A stretch of 64,000 nucleotides of DNA. Origin: Aequorivita sp. H23M31 (GTDB lineage Bacteria; Bacteroidota; Bacteroidia; Flavobacteriales; Flavobacteriaceae). The stretch spans positions 3,410,001 to 3,474,000 of the forward strand of contig NZ_CP034951.1 of NCBI RefSeq assembly GCF_004022485.1, written 5' to 3'. The stretch's first letter is position 1. Each line of letters opens with the position of its first letter. The position numbers were made by a program, and so were the translations under genes. This document shows positions 26,216-36,170 of this stretch, piece by piece. Under the pieces are notes generated by a model. It was not told where the DNA came from and searched no databases. It worked only from the letters and a program-made list of their open reading frames with translations.

Positions 26216-27508
26216 TCATTTTTTCGTATCAATACGGTTATCCTGAAAGGCTGAGGGTAAAAGTTTCGGAATAAACTTCACCAATAGTGGCATGAGTACA
26301 CTTCCTCCTGGAAGCAGAAAAATGGTAAGACTCGGAATAGTCTTGCAAATATCCAAAAGCTGGTCTTTTACTTTGGATTTCTCCTCTACGGAAAGATCCC
26401 GAAGCGTAGATTGGCCCAATAGAACCATCAACTCGCCGCTTTCTTCCAATTCTCTAACAAGGCGATCTTTGTTTCGCATTATCAACAATTTTACGGTTGA
26501 GGCGGACTGTTTGTAAAATTGTTTTACCGGGCTGGTATAATCGAAGAGAACAATCTTATTGGTGTATTTTTCGGAAAAGTCACTTAACTCCCCTAGACTG
26601 CGTTCAAACTCTTTTTTGTTAAGTTCCAATATGTCAACTATTTGAAGCAAATACCTGTGCTCGGTTTCATCCAGTTTAAAATCTTCCCAAATAGTTAAAC
26701 AGCACATATCGAGAATGTACTTTTTCCCAATAGCACTAAACTTGTTTAGATTTGTATTTCTGTTGGATAAAGTCCCATCTTGCACTGTATTTCCACTAGT
26801 AACGTACTCATTTGAAGACTCGTAAAGTTCTATTAGCAATTTATCGTATTTCGACTTTTTCTGTTTCGATTTTAATGAGTAAAAGCAATAGTTAAGCACC
26901 CTTTCTTCCAAATGTTGATATACCTCTTTAATATTTTTTGGGTCATGAAGCCAGTGCTTGTAAGCCATAACGTCCAAAAATAAAAGTGCGTACGTCAATA
27001 AGGAAAGGGAATTCTTTTTTAATAGTGCATTCCCCTCTTGTAATCTGGCAGAAAGAATATTTTCCAAACTATGCGACGGACTATGTGATAATGAGAATTT
27101 ATGGAAAAACCCTATTTTCCCTTTTTCCACCTCCCGATAGAATGCGAGAATGCTTTTTATAGCATCCAAATCTTCAGCCTTCGGATTTAATTTTGAATAT
27201 TGATAAAATAAAGCGTGGAATAGATTGACCTTGGTTAACTCCTCTTTAGTTAATTTTAGATGCTTAATATTCCTCTCCGGCAAGGATGAAATTGAAATTC
27301 CGTAAATAAAGCCAGCGGATTTTAGGGCATCATAGAATTCATTATCATTCTCAAAACGATGCACCAACTCCTTTCTGTCGAAAAGATCCAAAAATTTCAA
27401 TATCCAATCAGGTGCCGAAGGGTTCATATCTTTCAGAATGATTATTTTTACCGCAATGGAGCTAAGTTTATGATTAGATAGATGTCTTTTTAAATCATAT
27501 CCGTACAT
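26216..27508 (-). CDS. LETM1-related (biofilm-associated type) protein
   Basis: 430 residues. The N-terminal two-thirds is helical and mostly soluble, with a TerB-like middle section (about 255-320). The C-terminus (about 375-420) carries the LETM1 hallmark: a hydrophobic helix with FLLPGGSVLMPLLVKFIPKL and then a PSAFQ motif. Flavobacterial homologues are annotated as LETM1-related biofilm-associated proteins; mitochondrial LETM1 is a cation/proton exchanger factor. The single membrane helix here makes a transport role unproven. Monocistronic, divergent from the DUF4331 pair. Confidence 0.8.
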   Translation of the reverse strand: MYGYDLKRHLSNHKLSSIAVKIIILKDMNPSAPDWILKFLDLFDRKELVHRFENDNEFYDALKSAGFIYGISISSLPERNIKHLKLTKEELTKVNLFHALFYQYSKLNPKAEDLDAIKSILAFYREVEKGKIGFFHKFSLSHSPSHSLENILSARLQEGNALLKKNSLSLLTYALLFLDVMAYKHWLHDPKNIKEVYQHLEERVLNYCFYSLKSKQKKSKYDKLLIELYESSNEYVTSGNTVQDGTLSNRNTNLNKFSAIGKKYILDMCCLTIWEDFKLDETEHRYLLQIVDILELNKKEFERSLGELSDFSEKYTNKIVLFDYTSPVKQFYKQSASTVKLLIMRNKDRLVRELEESGELMVLLGQSTLRDLSVEEKSKVKDQLLDICKTIPSLTIFLLPGGSVLMPLLVKFIPKLLPSAFQDNRIDTKK

Positions 27509-27553
27509 TTAAGCACAAATATTTTCAACAAAAATAATTAATAAAAACCAACA

Positions 27554-28246
27554 ATGATTAAATCTAAATTATTTGCCGTGATAAGTTCTGTGGGGCTTAT
27601 ATTTTTGGCCATTGTTTTGATAAGTGGCGACCACAATGACGCGCCATCTCTTCGGGGAACCAAAGCAGACATTGCCGATTTTTATGCATTTCAAGCCCCA
27701 GATTCAGATAAATTGGTTTTAGTCCTAAACCTTCAGGGATTGATACCGGCAGGATTGCCTACAGAGCAAGCTGAATTTGATGAAAATGTTTTGATGGAAT
27801 TCAACATAGACCTAAACAATGATCTAAAGGAAGACGTGCTTATACAAGCAATAAAAAGAAGGGATAGCATGTATTTCTTCGGACCCTTCCAGACTAACGA
27901 AACAGGGCTAGAAAGTACCATTAATACCGAGATTATGCACAAGGTAAAAATCTCGACTAAAGAAGATGTTTTTATTACTGAGGAAAATGGAATGAAATTC
28001 TTTGCCGGCCCGCGCGAGGATCCTTTCTTTTTTGATCAAACTCAATTTGACGCTTATTTGGCTGGAAATGCTAAAGGAGGATTTACCGATCCGGGAACCG
28101 ACACTTATGCTGGCACCAATGTTTTATCGATAGTTGTAGAAGTCCCCAAGGCTATGCTTGGTACTCCGGTGTCTAACGTCAATCCGTTTGCACCTGGCAC
28201 GCCAACTTATAATATGTGGGTAGAGACAAAAAGAAAGATTCAATAA
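27554..28246 (+). CDS. DUF4331 family exported protein
   Basis: 230 residues. An N-terminal signal/anchor (about 5-22, then SGDHNDAP) leads into DUF4331: DHNDAPSLRGTKADIADFYAFQ at the start and VEVPKAML near 200. Function unknown; the family is exported and often linked to ECF sigma regulons. A second DUF4331-like lipoprotein follows 14 bases downstream, so the two form an operon. Confidence 0.87.
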   Translation: MIKSKLFAVISSVGLIFLAIVLISGDHNDAPSLRGTKADIADFYAFQAPDSDKLVLVLNLQGLIPAGLPTEQAEFDENVLMEFNIDLNNDLKEDVLIQAIKRRDSMYFFGPFQTNETGLESTINTEIMHKVKISTKEDVFITEENGMKFFAGPREDPFFFDQTQFDAYLAGNAKGGFTDPGTDTYAGTNVLSIVVEVPKAMLGTPVSNVNPFAPGTPTYNMWVETKRKIQ

Positions 28247-28260
28247 TTGCTATGGGATTT

Positions 28261-28902
28261 ATGAAAAATATAAAATATTATCAACTCGTTTTATTAATCT
28301 GCGTTTCAATGCTTTTGGTTAAATGCTATGATGAAGATACATTCGGAGTTCCGATATACCAGGAAAGATGCTCTGACGGGATCCAAAATGGGGATGAAAC
28401 AGGTATTGATTGCGGCGGAAGTGAGTGTGAACCCTGTTCGGTGGAATCGGAATTTGCCGGAAAGTATAGGCAAGTCGACCAAATGGGACGTCCCGCGGTA
28501 AATATGTTGTTTAATATTGATGGTCTCCGTGATAGTTTGAATGTTACCGTGCCTTATAAAATGCAGGGTATTTTTCAGCAAACGTTTGAAAATAGAATAA
28601 TGGTATTGGACACTACGTATACAACCAATGTTTTGGGATTAAATGCAGAAGAAATGGCTGCAATATTTTCTAAAGATGTACTATGGGTTGCTGAAAATGG
28701 CCCTACAAGTTATTACGATGGATCCAATATTTTAACTGGTCGTGGTTTGGGAGAGGATGTAATGGACGCGAACCTATTATGGATTTTTGGAGGACCAGAT
28801 GGCAATAAAAACAACGATGACCCTTTGTTGATTCAAGATGGTGTTCCCAGTAATGATGCGCCATTTCTAAATACATTTCCTTATTTGGCGCCGCCCTTTT
28901 AA
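28261..28902 (+). CDS. DUF4331-like lipoprotein with Cys-rich linker
   Basis: 213 residues from ATG 28261. The signal ends at lipobox-like MLLVKC (Cys19). A Cys-rich linker reading CSDGIQNGDETGIDCGG..C..C (about 34-57) precedes a domain with QVDQMGRPAVNMLFN and IFGGPDG motifs, which match the second type of flavobacterial DUF4331 protein. The linker resembles the CxDGxxNGxETxxDCGG motif of many exported proteins. ATG 28252 is an alternative start. It is the partner of the upstream DUF4331 gene. Confidence 0.8.
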   Translation: MKNIKYYQLVLLICVSMLLVKCYDEDTFGVPIYQERCSDGIQNGDETGIDCGGSECEPCSVESEFAGKYRQVDQMGRPAVNMLFNIDGLRDSLNVTVPYKMQGIFQQTFENRIMVLDTTYTTNVLGLNAEEMAAIFSKDVLWVAENGPTSYYDGSNILTGRGLGEDVMDANLLWIFGGPDGNKNNDDPLLIQDGVPSNDAPFLNTFPYLAPPF

Positions 28903-29000
28903 CGGAAATAGGACATAGGGGCTTTAATTTTATTTTTTTGATCAGGTCTGTTCTATGGAATCGATCAGATGGAGCTATAATTTTTAAAAGGGGATCTTTC

Positions 29001-29042
29001 ATAATTCTGAATTCATAATTCTGAATTTATAATTCTGAATTT
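29001..29042. repeat. Three tandem 14-bp repeats, ATAATTCTGAATT(C/T)
   Basis: Three near-identical units at 29001-29014, 29015-29028 and 29029-29042 in the gap between the convergent DUF4331 lipoprotein and anti-sigma-like genes. The last unit touches the stop of the latter. Confidence 0.8.
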
Positions 29043-29044
29043 CC

Positions 29045-29617
29045 CTACATTGGATCCATAACGTAAATCTGGGACATGCTAGGACTTTTACTCCCTCCTT
29101 TGTTTTCAAGGGTAATGCATAAGATTTCAGGCTCTGGAAAATTGTCAAGTTGATATAATTCACTTTTAGCTTTATCTACTTCTGGAATAAGCCCTGCATT
29201 TGTTGGTAAAAAGGAATCTTTTTTTAAAGACCAGACTTGGTAAACCTTATCCAATGGAGGAGCGGGAAGACCGAAAACGTCAACATAAGCAAGTTTTTCT
29301 TTCTTATTCCAATATATTTTTGAAAAAGCTTGGGGTGCCACCGCTTGGTTTCCAATAAGGGTAAAAGTTTGGAAATCTTTAGACCTTAAAATGTTCAGCA
29401 TTTCACTGTTGGATGCAAGTTGGGATTCGGCCGTATTCTTTTCACTCTTTAATACTACATTTTCCGTATTGACGGTTTGGATGGTTTCTTCTAGTTCGTT
29501 TTTCTGTTTTTGCATCCAGAAAATTCCGGCAATACAAAGAATCGCTACCGCCCAACCTAAAATCGCTGTCCAGTTTGGCCCATGTTTTTGATTAACTGTT
29601 GAGGTATTGTTTGTCAT
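29045..29617 (-). CDS. RskA-type anti-sigma C-terminal domain protein lacking the sigma-binding part
   Basis: 190 residues. A short cytoplasmic tail (1-16), one transmembrane segment (about 17-35), a coiled coil (about 36-75) and an anti-sigma-K (RskA) extracytoplasmic domain (about 80-190; AYVDVFGLPAPPLDKVYQVW). Flavobacterial RskA proteins usually have about 80 more N-terminal residues that bind the sigma factor. Here none are encoded and no sigma gene adjoins. It is either a truncated remnant or a free sensor domain. Confidence 0.8.
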   Translation of the reverse strand: MTNNTSTVNQKHGPNWTAILGWAVAILCIAGIFWMQKQKNELEETIQTVNTENVVLKSEKNTAESQLASNSEMLNILRSKDFQTFTLIGNQAVAPQAFSKIYWNKKEKLAYVDVFGLPAPPLDKVYQVWSLKKDSFLPTNAGLIPEVDKAKSELYQLDNFPEPEILCITLENKGGSKSPSMSQIYVMDPM

Positions 29618-29820
29618 TTAATTAGAGTGCTTGATTGGTTTCTATTTTGATTTTAAAAATAGATAAAATTTTAAACCATTTTAAAAAAGGAGACCATTTC
29701 TGACGATACAAATCGAGCGAATAGAATTGAATTGAAATTAAATTATAAGGAAATACTAATTTTTGATAGATTTACAGAAATGAAATCCTATTTATCAGAT
29801 TCCACCTTAAAATCTTAAAA

Positions 29821-32800
29821 ATGAAAAAAAATACTTTTTTTGCCTTTCTAACCTGGATTTGTATTATTTCCTCTCCTTTGGCCGCCCAGAACTTTTCGGG
29901 AACCATTCAGAAACAATTAAACGATTTAGTTGAAAATGGACGACTCCAGGATCAAGATACGCAATGGCTTATCACTAGCGAAAGTGTGAGCCGAGTAAGT
30001 GGAATCCAACATTTGTATTTCGTTCAATCCTTAAACGATCTCGAAATTTATGGAACTGATTCGGGAATTCATATTTCGCAAAATGGAGAAATAGTTTCCC
30101 AAAACAATAAATTCATAAAGAATACTGCAAATCTAATTTCTGGCAATACTTCCCCACAGCTAACGGCTGCTCAAGCAGTGCAGGCGGCTGCATCACGACT
30201 TAACTATAGACTTTCCGAACCGCTTCAAGTATTGACTCAGGCTCGGGGGGCTTCCGCGGAAACTCTTTTGAGCGATGGAGGAATTTCCAAAAGACCTATT
30301 CCCGCCAAGTTGGTGTACGCAAAAACGGATAATGGGCAATTGGTTTTGGCCTGGGATCTTTCGATAGAATCTGTTACCGAAACTGCATGGTGGAGCGTTA
30401 GGATAGATGCCAGCACAGGAGCTATCGTAAATCGGGCCAACTGGATATCTAGTTGCAATTTTGAGCATGATCATAGTGATGATATTGTGGAATTGGATTA
30501 TAATGCCAATTTATATGACATACCAAATTATAAAGATATTAGTAATGATGGTGCGGCAAATTGTACGGAGTGCTATGAAGTTTTCGCATTACCTTTGGAA
30601 AGCCCTTACTATGGCATCCGTACCATTGAAAGCCAACCTGCCAATACCTTGGCATCTCCCTATGGCTGGCATGACACAAATGGAATTGTTGGTGCGGAGC
30701 ACACGGTTACCCGCGGAAATAACGTGAACGCCTATGAGGATGGCGATAATTACGGCTATCAACCCAATGGAGGGGCGAATTTGGATTTTACCGGATATCC
30801 ATTCAGTCAGAATTACAGTCCCAGCACGCAATATGAAGATGCCGCTATTACCAATCTTTTTTATATATGTAATGTTTTCCATGACATAATGTATCAATTT
30901 GGTTTTGATGAGATTAGTGGAAATTTTCAACATAATAATTATGGTAGAGGCGGTTTAGGAAACGATTCCGTAAAAGCTGAAGCGCAAGATGGCTCGGGAA
31001 CCTGTAATGCAAATTTTGGAACGGGACCCGATGGGGAGGCCCCAACCATGCAAATGTATATCTGCAACGATAAGGATGGAGATTTTGATGCCCTCGTTAT
31101 TATGCATGAATACGGGCACGGAGTTTCCGTTCGACTTACGGGAGGAGCTGGATCTGCTGGATGTCTCAACAATAATGAGCAAATGGGAGAAGGCTGGAGC
31201 GACTTTTTCGGAACACTGCTTACCATGAAGGCTACAGACCAACCCGAAGATCCAAGAGCCGTCGGTACTTACCTTTTTGGTCAAGGAATTAATGGTGGCG
31301 GGATCCGAGATTATCCATATAGTACCGATATGTCAGTTAATCCACAAACGTACGATTTTATTAAAACTGCGGCCGTTCCCCACGGGGTCGGTTCCGTTTG
31401 GGCACAGATGTTATGGGAAATGACATGGGGATTGATCGACGCACATGGTTTTGATTCTAACCCTTATAACTTTACCGGAAATGTAAATGTGGATAAGGGA
31501 AATACCCAAGCATTAGCTTTGGTAACGGAGGGTCTGAAACTACAACCATGCAGTCCTGGATTTATTGATGGCCGAGATGCCATTCTTGCTGCAGATCAAG
31601 CAATTTATGGAGGTGCAAACCAATGTATTATTTGGGATGCTTTCGCGAAACGAGGCTTGGGTGCAAGTGCCAGTCAAGGTTCCTCAATGAGTGTTGGCGA
31701 TGGAGTTCAGGCTTTTGATACGCCCTCCCAATTGGCCGCACTTTCAATTTTCGAGGAAGTTTGTATTTCTGCCGAAATAATGACTGGATTAAGAGGTGGC
31801 ACCCCTTACGGTGGGATCTATAGCGGTCCTGGCGTTACCGATGATGGCAATGGCTCAAGTTTTTCATTCAATCCTACGGCAGCTGGGGTGGGTGTCCATA
31901 CAATTACATATAACGTGCCGGCAGGACCTTGTTCTGCTGCCTCTTCTGCCATAGATACCGTGGAGGTTTTGGCGATTCCTGATGGACCCTCCACTACCGG
32001 TGTAACGAATTTCTGTATGGGAGAAAGTGTTACAGTTACAGCCACTCCTGTAGATCCTTCCAATGTAATAAGATGGTATGACGCCGCAACTGGAGGAAAT
32101 TTCCTTTCAGAAGGTACTTCTTATACTTTTACTCCAACTGCTTCAACTGATGTTTATGCACTGGAAACCCCACCAGGTCCATTATCTCAACTGGTGGTAT
32201 CGGAGATTGGAATTGGTAACACAAATAAATTTGAGATACAAAATGTTGGAATTGCTACAGATTATACTGGTTATAAAGTAGCGATTAGCGGTATTCCATT
32301 TTTTGGAATTAATTTTAAGAACTCTATTGTCAAAACACTTGGAAACATGGCGGCCGATTCCGTCGTAGATTACAATGATAATGGCGGGGCTGGATATTGG
32401 GGTAGTTTTATCTGGTGGGATAGCTCGTTTCCAGGATGGATTGTAATTATAGACCCATCGGGGAACGTTGTTGATTCGGTATTTTGGAATTATTCGGCTT
32501 CTCAGATAGCTTCATTTAATGTGGAAATAGGAGGGTTTAATATAACCGCCGCCAATTTGGATTGGATTGGAATGGGTGCGACTTTAAGCGCCGATTGTGG
32601 TTCAGAATCCTTTAGAAGACACGGAGATACCAACACTGCCGCCGATTGGCCGGGACTTTGTGAAACAGCGGATTTTGGAATCCCCAACACGGATATAGAT
32701 ATGGGACCTCCGGGATGTATAGCAGACCGTAGCGTTGCTGTGGTGTCGTTAGATAGCCTTGCTCCTGTAATTACTTGTCCCGCAAATATCTCGGTTTCAA

Positions 32801-33267
32801 TAAACACGGGTGCCCAATATACTATTCCAGATTTCACTGCTACAACAACCGTAACAGATAATTGTCCTGATTTTGTTGTGTCACAGTCTCCTGTTGCAGG
32901 TTCACAAGTAGGGTTAGGAGTTACAACAATTACAATGACCGCTACAGACTCCGCAAATAATTCTTCACTTTGTACTTTTACAGTTACCGTGGATGATGCA
33001 ATGGGAATCAGTGAGGCTGAATTTTCTGAAAACATTCTTCTTTATCCTAATCCAACAACCGGTTTGGTTATTTTAAAGAATAAAACTTCGGCTAAATTGC
33101 AAACGCTGAGAATCTTGGATGTGAATGGAAGGGTCATAAAAACTTTAGACATTTCCTCTGTGGCGATGGAAACAACAATTTCATTGGAGACTCTTGCATC
33201 AGGTATGTATTTCGTTGAGATTAATACAGCTACAACAAGTATTGTAAAAAATATAGTAAGACAATAA
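29821..33267 (+). CDS. M36 (fungalysin-type) metalloprotease with type IX sorting domain
   Basis: 1148 residues. A signal peptide (about 1-22) and FTP-like propeptide (to about 210) precede the protease domain. Its zinc motif is HEYGH (about 428-432), with the third ligand Glu in MGEGWSDFF about 30 residues later. After about 640 come Ig-like repeats (about 655-790), a lamin-tail-like domain (VVSEIGIGNTNKFEIQNVG, about 795-940), a HYR domain (about 985-1062) and a type A sorting signal (LYPNPTTG ... ASGMYFVEI, about 1075-1148). It should be secreted by the type IX system and degrade extracellular protein. A terminator follows. Confidence 0.94.
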   Translation: MKKNTFFAFLTWICIISSPLAAQNFSGTIQKQLNDLVENGRLQDQDTQWLITSESVSRVSGIQHLYFVQSLNDLEIYGTDSGIHISQNGEIVSQNNKFIKNTANLISGNTSPQLTAAQAVQAAASRLNYRLSEPLQVLTQARGASAETLLSDGGISKRPIPAKLVYAKTDNGQLVLAWDLSIESVTETAWWSVRIDASTGAIVNRANWISSCNFEHDHSDDIVELDYNANLYDIPNYKDISNDGAANCTECYEVFALPLESPYYGIRTIESQPANTLASPYGWHDTNGIVGAEHTVTRGNNVNAYEDGDNYGYQPNGGANLDFTGYPFSQNYSPSTQYEDAAITNLFYICNVFHDIMYQFGFDEISGNFQHNNYGRGGLGNDSVKAEAQDGSGTCNANFGTGPDGEAPTMQMYICNDKDGDFDALVIMHEYGHGVSVRLTGGAGSAGCLNNNEQMGEGWSDFFGTLLTMKATDQPEDPRAVGTYLFGQGINGGGIRDYPYSTDMSVNPQTYDFIKTAAVPHGVGSVWAQMLWEMTWGLIDAHGFDSNPYNFTGNVNVDKGNTQALALVTEGLKLQPCSPGFIDGRDAILAADQAIYGGANQCIIWDAFAKRGLGASASQGSSMSVGDGVQAFDTPSQLAALSIFEEVCISAEIMTGLRGGTPYGGIYSGPGVTDDGNGSSFSFNPTAAGVGVHTITYNVPAGPCSAASSAIDTVEVLAIPDGPSTTGVTNFCMGESVTVTATPVDPSNVIRWYDAATGGNFLSEGTSYTFTPTASTDVYALETPPGPLSQLVVSEIGIGNTNKFEIQNVGIATDYTGYKVAISGIPFFGINFKNSIVKTLGNMAADSVVDYNDNGGAGYWGSFIWWDSSFPGWIVIIDPSGNVVDSVFWNYSASQIASFNVEIGGFNITAANLDWIGMGATLSADCGSESFRRHGDTNTAADWPGLCETADFGIPNTDIDMGPPGCIADRSVAVVSLDSLAPVITCPANISVSINTGAQYTIPDFTATTTVTDNCPDFVVSQSPVAGSQVGLGVTTITMTATDSANNSSLCTFTVTVDDAMGISEAEFSENILLYPNPTTGLVILKNKTSAKLQTLRILDVNGRVIKTLDISSVAMETTISLETLASGMYFVEINTATTSIVKNIVRQ

Positions 33268-33291
33268 CTATATAAAGAATTTTTAATTCAT

Positions 33292-33326
33292 AAAAACCCG
33301 CATCAGCAATTTGGTACGGGTTTTTT
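33292..33326 (+). terminator. Intrinsic terminator after the M36 protease
   Basis: AAAAACCCG (33292-33300) pairs with CGGGTTTTTT (33317-33326) across a 16-base loop and leads into T-rich sequence, 25 bases after the stop. Confidence 0.8.
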
Positions 33327-33353
33327 AATTTTACATTATCCGAAATCTAAAAA

Positions 33354-34649
33354 ATGCGTACAGTTAAGAAACTTCCTTTAAAAAATCTAGAAACCTTAAA
33401 GCCGAAATTATTGAATTGGGCGAAACAATTTGAGGAGATAATATGGTTGGACGGAAATGACTATTCGCTTAAAGAAAAAAACTTTCGCGCTATCTTGGCT
33501 GTGGACGCTTTTACAGCCTTAAGAACTGATGCTTACCAAGGCTTTGCTAAACTAAAGGAATATCAGAACACAACTGCCGACTGGTTGTTTGGTTATCTTG
33601 CCTACGACCTTAAAAATGATGTGGAACAGTTGCGGTCCAACAATAGCGATGGACTTGGATTTCCAGATTTATATTTTTTTCAACCTAAAAAGCTCTTTCT
33701 ATTCTATAAAGATTATGTTGAAATTCAATATTTGAATATGGTTGCCGAGGAAATGGAATCCGATTGGAAAATGATTGGTGAAGCGGTACATTCGGAAAAG
33801 GTTGAAAATAAGGGCCTAGAAATACAAAACCGTACTTCAAAAGAACAATATGTTCAAAAAGTAAATGCTGTTCTTGAGCATATCAAAAAAGGTAATATTT
33901 ATGAAGTAAATCTGTGTCAGGAGTTTTATGCGGAAAATTCGATACTCGATCCATTATCTGTCTATATTCATCTAAATGAAATTTCCAAGCCTCCATTTTC
34001 TGCATTTTTAAAGTTCAATGAATTGTTTGCTCTTTGTGCTTCTCCCGAACGATACATTCAGAGAAATGGAACTCGGGTTTTTTCCCAGCCTATTAAAGGT
34101 ACGGCAAGACGATCCAAAAATGTAGAAGAGGATTTAAGATTGGCCGAAGAATTAAAGAATGATCCAAAAGAACGCAGCGAGAATATTATGATTGTCGATT
34201 TAGTTCGAAATGATCTATCTCGATTTGCGGAGAAGGGAAGCGTAAAAGTGGAGGAACTTTGTGGGGTTTATAGTTTTGAACAGGTCCATCAGTTAATTTC
34301 AACCATATCTTGCCAAGTTTCACCAGATATTTCCAGTATAGACATTTTAAAAAATACCTTCCCAATGGGCAGTATGACTGGTGCTCCTAAAATCTCAGCT
34401 ATGAATATTATTGAGGATGTTGAAGACGCCAAAAGAGGACTTTATAGTGGTGCAATCGGTTATCTCACGCCAAATGGCAATTTTGACTTCAACGTTGTTA
34501 TACGAAGTATTTTATATAATTCCTTCAAAAAATATGTCAGTTTCTCAGTTGGTGGTGCAATAACTATAAACTCTATTCCCGAAAAGGAATACGAAGAATG
34601 TATGTTAAAAGCCAGGGCTATGTATCAAGCATTGGATAGCCCTTTTTAA
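33354..34649 (+). CDS. pabB: Aminodeoxychorismate synthase component I
   Basis: 431 residues of the chorismate-utilising family. The segment PIKGTARR (about residue 243) has the Lys that distinguishes PabB from anthranilate synthase TrpE (PIAGT). DLVRNDLSRF and the closing GGAITINSIPEKEYEECMLKA are the conserved chorismate and magnesium-binding elements. With a glutaminase (PabA) it converts chorismate to aminodeoxychorismate for folate synthesis. The N-terminus is somewhat short compared with TrpE. No pabA or pabC lies next to it in the window. Confidence 0.9.
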   Translation: MRTVKKLPLKNLETLKPKLLNWAKQFEEIIWLDGNDYSLKEKNFRAILAVDAFTALRTDAYQGFAKLKEYQNTTADWLFGYLAYDLKNDVEQLRSNNSDGLGFPDLYFFQPKKLFLFYKDYVEIQYLNMVAEEMESDWKMIGEAVHSEKVENKGLEIQNRTSKEQYVQKVNAVLEHIKKGNIYEVNLCQEFYAENSILDPLSVYIHLNEISKPPFSAFLKFNELFALCASPERYIQRNGTRVFSQPIKGTARRSKNVEEDLRLAEELKNDPKERSENIMIVDLVRNDLSRFAEKGSVKVEELCGVYSFEQVHQLISTISCQVSPDISSIDILKNTFPMGSMTGAPKISAMNIIEDVEDAKRGLYSGAIGYLTPNGNFDFNVVIRSILYNSFKKYVSFSVGGAITINSIPEKEYEECMLKARAMYQALDSPF

Positions 34650-34738
34650 TTCGATATTAGGGTTTATACTTATATGAGACTTTTATTAGTGTTTTAGCTT
34701 ATATAATATATTTATTAGTATAATACCTAATAGATGTG

Positions 34739-34756
34739 TATATTTGAATAAATTTG
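34739..34756 (+). promoter_or_regulatory. Two consecutive -7-like boxes before the SatD-like gene
   Basis: TATATTTG (34739-34746) and TAAATTTG (34749-34756) both match TAnnTTTG. Use of the second would place the transcript start at or next to the ATG at 34763. No TTG at -33. Confidence 0.35.
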
Positions 34757-34762
34757 ATAAAA

Positions 34763-35458
34763 ATGAACTATTCTGTGGTTTCCGGAGATATTGTTTCCTC
34801 AACTAGTTTAAACAATGAGGATCGTAAATTGGTAGAGGAAAAATTGAAGCTCCTTCTGGAAAATTTAAGACAGAAGTTCAATGTTTATGGTCGTGTCTTA
34901 AAAGGCGATTATCTAGAATGTGTTGTACCCAATGCTTCCCAAGGATTACAAGTGGCCCTAGCTATAAAAAGCTTTGTTAAGTCAATTTCCATTGATGCCG
35001 AGAGTTATAAAAAGACCGATAATCGAATAAGGCAATTTAAGATCCACGGCATTAGATTGGCAATTGGTTATGGCAAATTAAGCCGTTATAATCCCGAAGA
35101 GGGAATAATAGATGGAGAGGCCATTTACTTCTCGGGTCGTGCGATAAGTGGCGAGACAACCCATAATAAGGAACGTATTGTAATTAAAAACACTTTATTT
35201 TTTGCCTCAGAAAATGAAAATTTAAATAGAAATTTTAAACCTTTACTTGCACTTTTGGATGTTTTAATAAGTAAAGCAACTGCCCGACAATGTGAGGTAT
35301 TGTACTTTAAATTGATGGACAATCAAGAAGAGGAAATAGCCCAACAGTTGGGCATTGGACAATCTGCCGTAAATCAACATTCCACAAGTGTTGGCTGGAA
35401 TGCCATAGAGGAGGCTGTACATTATTTTAAAATGGTAATCTCAAAAGATTCGGTATGA
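34763..35458 (+). CDS. SatD-like protein with C-terminal helix-turn-helix
   Basis: 231 residues from ATG 34763. The N-terminal half (SVVSGDIVSSTSL, RLAIGYGKL, GEAIYFSGRA) resembles the SatD family, a nucleotide-cyclase-like fold of unknown activity. The C-terminal third (EEEIAQQLGIGQSAVNQHST, about 196-215) is a LuxR/sigma-4-like helix-turn-helix. Its stop overlaps the start of the DUF3307 gene by four bases (ATGA), a pair I know from other Bacteroidota. Likely regulator of its membrane partner; inference. Confidence 0.75.
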   Translation: MNYSVVSGDIVSSTSLNNEDRKLVEEKLKLLLENLRQKFNVYGRVLKGDYLECVVPNASQGLQVALAIKSFVKSISIDAESYKKTDNRIRQFKIHGIRLAIGYGKLSRYNPEEGIIDGEAIYFSGRAISGETTHNKERIVIKNTLFFASENENLNRNFKPLLALLDVLISKATARQCEVLYFKLMDNQEEEIAQQLGIGQSAVNQHSTSVGWNAIEEAVHYFKMVISKDSV

Positions 35459-36159
35459 GTGTAAGTGAATTTTTGCTGCTTCAGTTTATCGCCCATCTGT
35501 GTTTGGATTACTTTTTTCAAACCGATAAACTCGCCAAACAGAAAAATGCAATTGGATTTAAAAGTCCTTTTCTGTATTGGCACGCACTCACTTGTTTTAT
35601 ATTATCGTGGTTATTTTCCTTACAATTAAGTTTTGTTTTGGGAGCAGCCATTATCGCTATAACCCATTTTTTGATGGATGGTTTTAAGCATCATCTTAAT
35701 AATAGTAAACTTTTTGGCCGATATGCCTACTTTATCGATCAAGCAGGGCACTTGGTAATTATGGTAATCGTAGTTCTCTTATTCAAAAAATGGTACGGGA
35801 TTGAACCATCAATAGAAGTATCGTTAAATCTCACTTACTTATTGATAATAACAGCTTATCTCGTCTGCTTAAAACCTGCCAATATTTTTATCAAAGAAGT
35901 ATTTAAGGCAACCGAAATACAAGTGAGCAGCGATAACGAAATGCCGAATGCAGGAAAGGTAATTGGCGTATTGGAACGAATATTGACCCTAACTTTTATT
36001 ATTGTTTCGCAATATTCGGCAGTAGGTTTTCTTATTGCCGCTAAATCTATATTGCGCTATAGACCTGATGAAACCCTGAAAACCGAATATGTGCTAATTG
36101 GAACTATGCTTAGTTTTGGAATAGCGGTTATCGCGGGAATTATAATTAACCTATCCTAA
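35455..36159 (+). CDS. DUF3307 family membrane protein
   Basis: 234 residues with about six transmembrane segments. The N-terminal family pattern LLLQFIAHLCLDYFFQTDKLAKQK and HFLMDGFKHH (here in parts) is metal-site-like: several His and Asp residues face a conserved membrane core. Function unknown. Translation is probably coupled to the SatD-like gene through the ATGA overlap. Confidence 0.85.
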   Translation: MSVSEFLLLQFIAHLCLDYFFQTDKLAKQKNAIGFKSPFLYWHALTCFILSWLFSLQLSFVLGAAIIAITHFLMDGFKHHLNNSKLFGRYAYFIDQAGHLVIMVIVVLLFKKWYGIEPSIEVSLNLTYLLIITAYLVCLKPANIFIKEVFKATEIQVSSDNEMPNAGKVIGVLERILTLTFIIVSQYSAVGFLIAAKSILRYRPDETLKTEYVLIGTMLSFGIAVIAGIIINLS

Positions 36160-36170
36160 ATCCTACTCAA

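Noticed and set aside
30193..31284. Several minus-strand frames
   Set aside because: All overlap the M36 protease codons and lack independent signals.
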